A stretch of DNA of 12,024 nucleotides, from the NCBI GenBank assembly GCA_022701475.1, contig JAKOOI010000028.1, positions 1-12,024 on the forward strand, given 5' to 3'. Each line of letters starts with the position of its first letter. Position 1 is the stretch's first letter. Shown here piece after piece: positions 7,519-12,024 of this stretch. The DNA comes from Weeksellaceae bacterium. Its GTDB lineage: Bacteria; Bacteroidota; Bacteroidia; Flavobacteriales; Weeksellaceae. The position numbers and the translations under genes were made by a program. Under the pieces are notes generated by a model. The model worked only from the letters and a program-made list of their open reading frames with translations. It made no database searches and was not told the DNA's origin.

Positions 7519-8514
7519 ATGAAACTTAATTTTGAACACCATCAGACCGCTCACTGCGAGAATGGTGTTGCCTCTAATTTACTGCTTAACAAGGGCCTGA
7601 AACTCAGCGAGCCTATGATTTTCGGAATCGGGTCCGGGCTTTTCTTTGTATACCTCCCTTTTCTGAAAGTCAATTTCGCTCCCGGATTCAGCTACCGGCC
7701 GATGCCCGGCGCTATTTTCAGCAAGGCAGCCAAAAGACTCGGCATTAAGATCAAAAGGATAAAATTTTCCGATCCGGCAGAAGCCCAGAGAGCCCTGGAA
7801 AGAAACCTTGAAAATAATATTCCGACAGGCCTTCAGGTAGGTGTTTTCAACCTGACGTATTTCCCTGAAGAATATAAATTCCATTTCAATGCCCACAATC
7901 TTGTGGTGTATGGAAAAGAAGACGGACAATTTCTCATCAGCGATCCGGTGATGGATTATGTTACCACGCTCTCGGAAGCCGAACTGGAGAAAGTACGGTA
8001 TGCGAAGGGTGCATTACCGCCGAAAGGCCATATGTACTATCCTACCTTTATTCCCGAAAATGTTAATCTGGAAGAAGCCATAAAAAAAGGGATCAGGGAT
8101 ACCTGCAAAAATATGCTGGCTCCCGTTCCCATCGTAGGGGTGAAAGCCATCCGCTGGGTCGCCAAAAGCATCCCGAAATGGGCGGAGAAAAAAGGGACGA
8201 AGACCACCAACCACTACCTGGGACAGCTGATCAGGATGCAGGAAGAAATCGGGACCGGCGGCGGCGGGTTCAGGTTTATCTACGGTGCTTTCCTCCAGGA
8301 AGCGGCCGTTATCCTGAACAACAGTCAATTAAAGGAACTTTCGAAAGAAATCACCGCCATCGGTGACCTTTGGAGGGATTTCGCTGTAGATATCGCCCGG
8401 GTCTATAAAAACAGGAACTCGAAAAGTGACATCTACAATGAGCTTTCGAAGTCCATGCTCCATATCGCCGATCTGGAAGAGGCTTTTTACAAAAAACTGA
8501 AAAAAGCAATCTGA
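7519..8514 (+). CDS. BtrH-like cysteine acyltransferase (BtrH N-terminal domain plus DUF4872-like C-terminus)
   Basis: The 331-residue cytoplasmic protein begins with HHQTAHCENGVASNLL (7-22), the hallmark of the BtrH N-terminal domain: an active-site cysteine (C13) on a helix, then FGIGSGLFF (35-43). A histidine in NAHNLVVYG (H126) and an aspartate in FLISDP (D142) complete a Cys-His-Asp arrangement like papain-fold acyltransferases. The C-terminal half (about 180-331) is helical and fits the DUF4872 partner domain. Butirosin BtrH transfers an acyl group from an ACP to an aminoglycoside through such a cysteine. By analogy this protein may transfer an ACP-bound polyene or other acyl group to an acceptor, possibly the resorcinol. 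That role is inference. The stop overlaps the start of the ABC ATPase (TGATG), linking it to the exporter. Confidence 0.82.
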   Translation: MKLNFEHHQTAHCENGVASNLLLNKGLKLSEPMIFGIGSGLFFVYLPFLKVNFAPGFSYRPMPGAIFSKAAKRLGIKIKRIKFSDPAEAQRALERNLENNIPTGLQVGVFNLTYFPEEYKFHFNAHNLVVYGKEDGQFLISDPVMDYVTTLSEAELEKVRYAKGALPPKGHMYYPTFIPENVNLEEAIKKGIRDTCKNMLAPVPIVGVKAIRWVAKSIPKWAEKKGTKTTNHYLGQLIRMQEEIGTGGGGFRFIYGAFLQEAAVILNNSQLKELSKEITAIGDLWRDFAVDIARVYKNRNSKSDIYNELSKSMLHIADLEEAFYKKLKKAI

Positions 8515-9272
8515 TGATGGACGGCTATATTATCGAAATCAGGAACCTGTACAAAAAATACAAAAACGCAGAAGAATTTTCTGTAAATGACATCTCCCTG
8601 AACATAGGCCGCAATGAAATCTACGGAATCCTCGGTCCTAACGGCGCCGGAAAGACCACTCTGATTTCCATGCTTTCCGGACTGATCAAACCTACTTCCG
8701 GATCTTTTAAGATCAACGGACTGTCTCCTCAGAAAGACGGATCCAGGTTACGGCAGATTATCGGGATTGTCCCGCAGGAGTATGCGCTCTATCCCACTTT
8801 GACGGCAAGAGAGAACCTGATGTTCTTCGGGAGCCTGTATGGTCTGAGCCATAAAAAACTCAAAACGGCCATCGGAGAATCCCTGGAGATCATGGGCCTG
8901 GCGAAATTTGCTGATAAAAAAGTAGAGCAGTTTTCCGGAGGCATGAAACGCCGCTGCAACCTCATTGCCGGAACCCTTCATAACCCGAAGGTTCTTTTTC
9001 TGGATGAGCCTACCGTTGGTGTGGATGTACAATCTAAAAAAGTGATTATCGATTTCCTTCAGGAACTGAATAAAAACGGTACGTGTATCATTTATACTTC
9101 CCACCACCTTTCGGAAGCTGAAGAATTCTGTACCAGGATCGCTATCATCGACCACGGGAAAATCCACGCTACCGGGACACCGGAGGAACTGGTTGAGAAA
9201 GTATCCCATGCCGAAAACCTTGAGGACGTCTTTATTTCATTAACCGGAAAAGAACTGCGGGATGTTGTATAA
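8514..9272 (+). CDS. ABC exporter ATP-binding subunit
   Basis: The 252-residue protein has all ABC ATPase motifs: Walker A GPNGAGKTT (41-49), Q-loop Q88 in VPQEY, signature FSGGM (140-144), Walker B VLFLDEP (160-166), a following GVD D-loop, and the switch histidine H197 in TSHHLSEAE. It resembles CcmA/DrrA-type subunits that pair with ABC-2 permeases. Two ATGs are available (8514 and 8517); the first overlaps the upstream stop by one base. The permease start lies inside its 3' end, an 11-bp overlap, so the two subunits are co-translated. It powers export, and the cargo is unknown. Confidence 0.93.
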   Translation: MMDGYIIEIRNLYKKYKNAEEFSVNDISLNIGRNEIYGILGPNGAGKTTLISMLSGLIKPTSGSFKINGLSPQKDGSRLRQIIGIVPQEYALYPTLTARENLMFFGSLYGLSHKKLKTAIGESLEIMGLAKFADKKVEQFSGGMKRRCNLIAGTLHNPKVLFLDEPTVGVDVQSKKVIIDFLQELNKNGTCIIYTSHHLSEAEEFCTRIAIIDHGKIHATGTPEELVEKVSHAENLEDVFISLTGKELRDVV

Positions 9273-10527
9273 ATTGTGGAGAAGCTTTATGAAGGAAATC
9301 CTTCTGCTGAGAAGGGATATCGGGGGAATCGTCATCATTTTCGTGATGCCGCTGCTGCTGATCATTACCATTACCCTGATTCAGGATTCCACCTTCAAAA
9401 ACCTGGAAGGCACCAGAATTCCGGTGATCTTCATCGATAACGACCGTTCCGAAGTTTCAAAAAACATCCGTCAGGAACTCGAAAACAGCAAAACTTTTGA
9501 GCTGCTGACGAACTACAACGAAACCTCTGCAGAGAAAGCCGTATTTTCAGGGGATTACCAGATGGCGATCGTTATTCCGGCGGACCTGACGAAAGATATC
9601 AATTCCAATGTGGAATCCAAGGTGCAGGCCATTGTCAGCTCTTTCGGGGTGGAAACGGAAACTGCTCCGGTTCCGGAAAAGGTTTCGGAGGCAAAAGACA
9701 TCCATCTTTATTTCGATCCTGCTACCAACATCGCGTTTAAGAACAATGTGATGAATTCCATCAACAAGATGGTTTTTGAAATCGAAAACAAAAAAATCTA
9801 CAAAGCCTTCCAGGAACAGCTGGGAACCACTGAAGATCTGGGAAAGAGCAAAAGCCTGATCGGATTCAAGGAAATCACTCCGAAAAAAGGGATAAAAGAA
9901 ACACTCCCTAATTCTGTGCAGCACAATGTTCCGGCCTGGGCATTGTTTGCCATTTTCTTTATCGTAGTGCCGTTATCCATCAATCTTGTGAAAGAGAAAA
10001 GCCAGGGAACCAGTGTCAGGGCCAGAATCAGCCCGACGCCTTATTTTGTCCATATTTTAGGCAAGACTTTCACCTATCTTATCATCTGTGTGATCCAGTT
10101 TCTGCTGATGGTAGCTGTCGGGATTTATCTGTTTCCGTACATGGATCTTCCGCAGTTTGATGTGACCGGGAAAATGTTCCCGCTTATCGTGGTAACCGTA
10201 TTTGCGGGGCTCGCTGCCATCGGCTTTGGCGTTCTGCTGGGTACGGTGGCAGACACCCAGGAACAGTCGGCTCCTTTCGGGGCTACTTCCGTCGTGGTGC
10301 TGGCCGCCATAGGCGGAATCTGGGTGCCGGTCTTCCTGATGCCTGAATTTATGCAGACCATTGCCGGCTTCTCCCCGATGAACTGGGGGCTGAACGCTTA
10401 TTACGACATTATCCTGCGTAACAGCAGCATCGGCGGCATTGCCAGGGAACTCATTTTCTTATTTTTATTCTATATTGTAATGGTGCTTATTTCATTATTT
10501 TATGAACGGAAGCTCCATAATGTATAA
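9262..10527 (+). CDS. ABC-2 type exporter permease
   Basis: The 421-residue membrane protein has the ABC-2 (YhgE/DrrB-like, NatB-like) layout: a first membrane segment near 22-40, a large external domain (about 41-222), then five segments near 224-243, 268-291, 303-328, 339-360 and 395-413. The WVPVFLMPEFM stretch (354-364) followed by SPMNWGL lies where ABC-2 permeases have their conserved last loop. It overlaps the ATPase gene by 11 bp and forms the transport channel with it. The cargo may be the finished pigment, a precursor or a lipid; this cannot be read from the sequence. It ends the tightly coupled BtrH-ATPase-permease block and is followed by a 48-bp gap. Confidence 0.9.
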   Translation: MLYKLWRSFMKEILLLRRDIGGIVIIFVMPLLLIITITLIQDSTFKNLEGTRIPVIFIDNDRSEVSKNIRQELENSKTFELLTNYNETSAEKAVFSGDYQMAIVIPADLTKDINSNVESKVQAIVSSFGVETETAPVPEKVSEAKDIHLYFDPATNIAFKNNVMNSINKMVFEIENKKIYKAFQEQLGTTEDLGKSKSLIGFKEITPKKGIKETLPNSVQHNVPAWALFAIFFIVVPLSINLVKEKSQGTSVRARISPTPYFVHILGKTFTYLIICVIQFLLMVAVGIYLFPYMDLPQFDVTGKMFPLIVVTVFAGLAAIGFGVLLGTVADTQEQSAPFGATSVVVLAAIGGIWVPVFLMPEFMQTIAGFSPMNWGLNAYYDIILRNSSIGGIARELIFLFLFYIVMVLISLFYERKLHNV

Positions 10528-10538
10528 GTATTACCCTT

Positions 10539-10554
10539 GCTGTCTGCAGACAGC
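10539..10554. repeat. Perfect 16-bp palindrome between permease and thioesterase genes
   Basis: GCTGTCTGCAGACAGC is identical to its reverse complement. It occupies the middle of the 48-bp gap, 22 bp before the thioesterase ATG. No T-tract follows. The sequence TACCCTTG (10532-10539), one mismatch from the Bacteroidota -7 consensus, directly precedes it. It could be an operator or an RNA hairpin separating the two operon halves. Confidence 0.45.
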
Positions 10555-10575
10555 TCTATCTATTGAAGAAACAAC

Positions 10576-11004
10576 ATGGAGTCTAAAGAACATATTATCA
10601 GCTGTACCGAAGAAGTACGCGTACGTTTCAATGAAACCGATCCGCTGGGAATCGTATGGCACGGCCATTACATCGTTTATTTCGAAGACGGAAGAGAAGC
10701 TTTCGGAAGGGAGCACGGCCTGACGTATCTTGATATCCAGGCGGCAGGCTATGTGACACCTATTGTAAAGAGTACCTGTGAACATTTCCTTCCTTTGAAA
10801 TACGGGGAAACCTTCAGGATCGTCACTACTTTTATCAATTCCACGGCAGCAAAGCTGATGTACCGGTATGAGCTTTTTAACAAAGATAACAGATTGGTCT
10901 GTTCAGGAGAAACCATTCAGGTATTCCTGGATGCCGACAATAATTTATGCTTATACAATCCTGAATTTTTTCAGGCCTGGAAAGATAAAATGGGACTATC
11001 ATGA
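10576..11004 (+). CDS. 4HBT-family hotdog thioesterase
   Basis: The 142-residue protein carries the 4-hydroxybenzoyl-CoA thioesterase signature VRFNETDPLGIVWHGHYIVYFEDGR (15-39). The catalytic aspartate is D22, followed by the histidines H29 and H31 and the E37-R40 helix start. This family hydrolyses acyl-CoA or acyl-ACP thioesters, and members are standard parts of aryl-polyene clusters. Here it may release finished or stalled chains from the carrier protein, or trim precursors. The stop codon overlaps the ketosynthase start (ATGA), so the two are translationally coupled. The chosen ATG is preceded by an A-rich GAAGAAACAAC stretch. Confidence 0.88.
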   Translation: MESKEHIISCTEEVRVRFNETDPLGIVWHGHYIVYFEDGREAFGREHGLTYLDIQAAGYVTPIVKSTCEHFLPLKYGETFRIVTTFINSTAAKLMYRYELFNKDNRLVCSGETIQVFLDADNNLCLYNPEFFQAWKDKMGLS

Positions 11005-12024
11005 GAAGAGAAGTCTATATTACCGGTTATAACTGCATTACGCCTCTGGGATTTGATGTGGAATCGAACTGGAAGGCGCTGACCGAAGGAAAGTCCGGTG
11101 TAAGCTTTACACAGCCTGCGGACAGTATGGAAGCTTTCCATGTTTCGGCCATCAGTAATGACCAGCTGGAAACAGAATTTGAAAAACATTTCCCCGGACG
11201 ACATGCCACCCGGCTTGAAAAAATGTTGCTGCTCAGCCTTAAACCTTTAGCGGAGAGACATAAAATTTCAGAAAACACAGCGCTTATCGTATCTACCACA
11301 AAAGGGAATATCAGTCTGTTAAAAAACCAGCCTGCGTTACCCGGAGGGGTTTTTCTTACCGGCATGGCTCAGAAGATCGCTGATTTTTTTGGTTTTAAAA
11401 CTAAACCGGTCGTGGTCTCCAATGCCTGTGTTTCCGGAGTAATGGCCATAGCCGTAGCCAAAAATATGATCCGGGCAGGAAAATACAAAGAGGCATTCGT
11501 GATTGCCGGTGACGAGGTCTCGGAATTTGTGCTTTCCGGCTTCAATTCCTTCCAGGCGCTTGCAGACGGCCCATGCAGGCCTTATGATAAAAACCGCAAC
11601 GGAATCAACCTCGGTGAGGCAGCGGCAGCCGTTTACATGACTTCAGAACCGGACGGAAATGAAAAATTCAGTTTTAAAGTATTGGGCGATTCCGCCGTAA
11701 ATGATGCGAACCATATTTCCGGTCCTTCCAGAACAGGCGACGGATTGTTTGCCAGCATCAGGAATGCAATGGACGAAGCACAGGTTACCCCAGGGAATAT
11801 TGATTTTATCTCCGCGCATGGAACAGCAACCGTTTATAATGACGAGATGGAAGCCATTGCTTTTAACCGCATGGAACTGCAGCATATTCCCCTGAATAGC
11901 ATGAAAGGATATTACGGCCATACCCTGGGCGCCTCCGGACTGCTCGAAAGCATCATTTCCATGGAAAGTGCCGTAAAAAGCATACTGATCCCATCTAAAA
12001 ATTTTGAAGATCCCGGCACCTCGC
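11001..12024 (+). CDS. FabF-like beta-ketoacyl-ACP synthase, 3' end outside the window
   Basis: The frame is open for 341 codons from the ATG that overlaps the thioesterase stop and runs off the right edge. The product starts RREVYITGYNCITPLG, typical of KAS I/II. The complete catalytic set is present: C143 in SNACVSG, H273 in SAHGTAT, K302 and H307 in KGYYGHTLGASG. It is therefore a condensing enzyme rather than a chain-length factor lacking the cysteine. FabF proteins run to about 410 residues, so roughly 60-70 are missing. In this setting it likely elongates the aryl polyene with malonyl-ACP. The region around 25-110 is compact compared with FabF, giving a lower C143 position than the usual C163. 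Confidence 0.88.
   Translation, partial: MRREVYITGYNCITPLGFDVESNWKALTEGKSGVSFTQPADSMEAFHVSAISNDQLETEFEKHFPGRHATRLEKMLLLSLKPLAERHKISENTALIVSTTKGNISLLKNQPALPGGVFLTGMAQKIADFFGFKTKPVVVSNACVSGVMAIAVAKNMIRAGKYKEAFVIAGDEVSEFVLSGFNSFQALADGPCRPYDKNRNGINLGEAAAAVYMTSEPDGNEKFSFKVLGDSAVNDANHISGPSRTGDGLFASIRNAMDEAQVTPGNIDFISAHGTATVYNDEMEAIAFNRMELQHIPLNSMKGYYGHTLGASGLLESIISMESAVKSILIPSKNFEDPGTS

Noticed and set aside
7469..7522. 17-codon open frame whose stop overlaps the BtrH-like start codon (ATGA)
   Set aside because: Too short to support; no motif and no ribosome-binding signal. A translational-coupling leader peptide is possible but chance is likelier.
8748..9209. 153-codon reverse-strand frame inside the ABC ATPase gene
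   Set aside because: Completely antisense to an intact ABC ATPase with all motifs; composition looks like a shadow frame.
10502..10723. 73-codon plus-strand frame bridging the permease end and the thioesterase start
   Set aside because: Overlaps both real genes in another frame and has no family pattern; the thioesterase frame carries the clear catalytic motif.
1..12024. Mobile element, CRISPR array, tRNA or rRNA
   Set aside because: No transposase, terminal repeats, spaced direct repeats or tRNA-like cloverleaf seen; base composition of the genes looks uniform across the window.

Overview
The window is a one-directional (+ strand) biosynthetic operon from a member of the Bacteroidota, most likely a flavobacterium of the Chryseobacterium type. 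This rests on the gene content, A-rich translation starts without Shine-Dalgarno sequences, and TAnnTTTG-like -7 promoter boxes. Gene set and order match a flexirubin locus: an aryl-polyene carboxylic acid made by a type II fatty-acid/polyketide-like system, esterified to a 2,5-dialkylresorcinol. The family assignments are well supported by motifs; the pathway name is inferred from the pairing of DarA/DarB with aryl-polyene-type hotdog, ketosynthase and thioesterase genes. The taxon is a guess from content.

Layout. Positions 1-101 hold the start of a divergent, membrane-anchored protein of unknown function. The 102-304 gap holds the divergent promoter region, including a perfect 14-bp palindrome. 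At 305-3958 is a three-part fusion: an MMPL/RND exporter, a PlsC-type acyltransferase and a degraded Rossmann-like tail. At 3999-6054 are DarA and DarB, which build the dialkylresorcinol. Two tiny, diverged hotdog dehydratase-like proteins follow (6055-6979), then a 134-aa protein I cannot assign (6984-7388). After a 130-bp gap come a BtrH-like cysteine acyltransferase and both subunits of an ABC-2 exporter, tightly coupled (7519-10527). After a short gap with a perfect 16-bp palindrome come a 4HBT-type thioesterase and a FabF-like ketosynthase that runs off the right edge (10576-12024). The window contains no acyl carrier protein, ketoreductase, aryl-precursor enzyme or LolA-like carrier; these would be expected downstream.

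How it may work. DarB and DarA make and aromatise the resorcinol. The ketosynthase and dehydratase-like pair belong to polyene elongation, and the thioesterase may release or proofread acyl chains. The BtrH-like protein is the most interesting candidate: its characterised relative transfers an acyl group from an ACP to an acceptor, so here it could form the ester joining the two pigment halves. The LPLAT domain of the exporter fusion is a rival for that step. Two independent export systems (MMPL and ABC-2) in one pigment operon suggest two cargoes or two transport stages.
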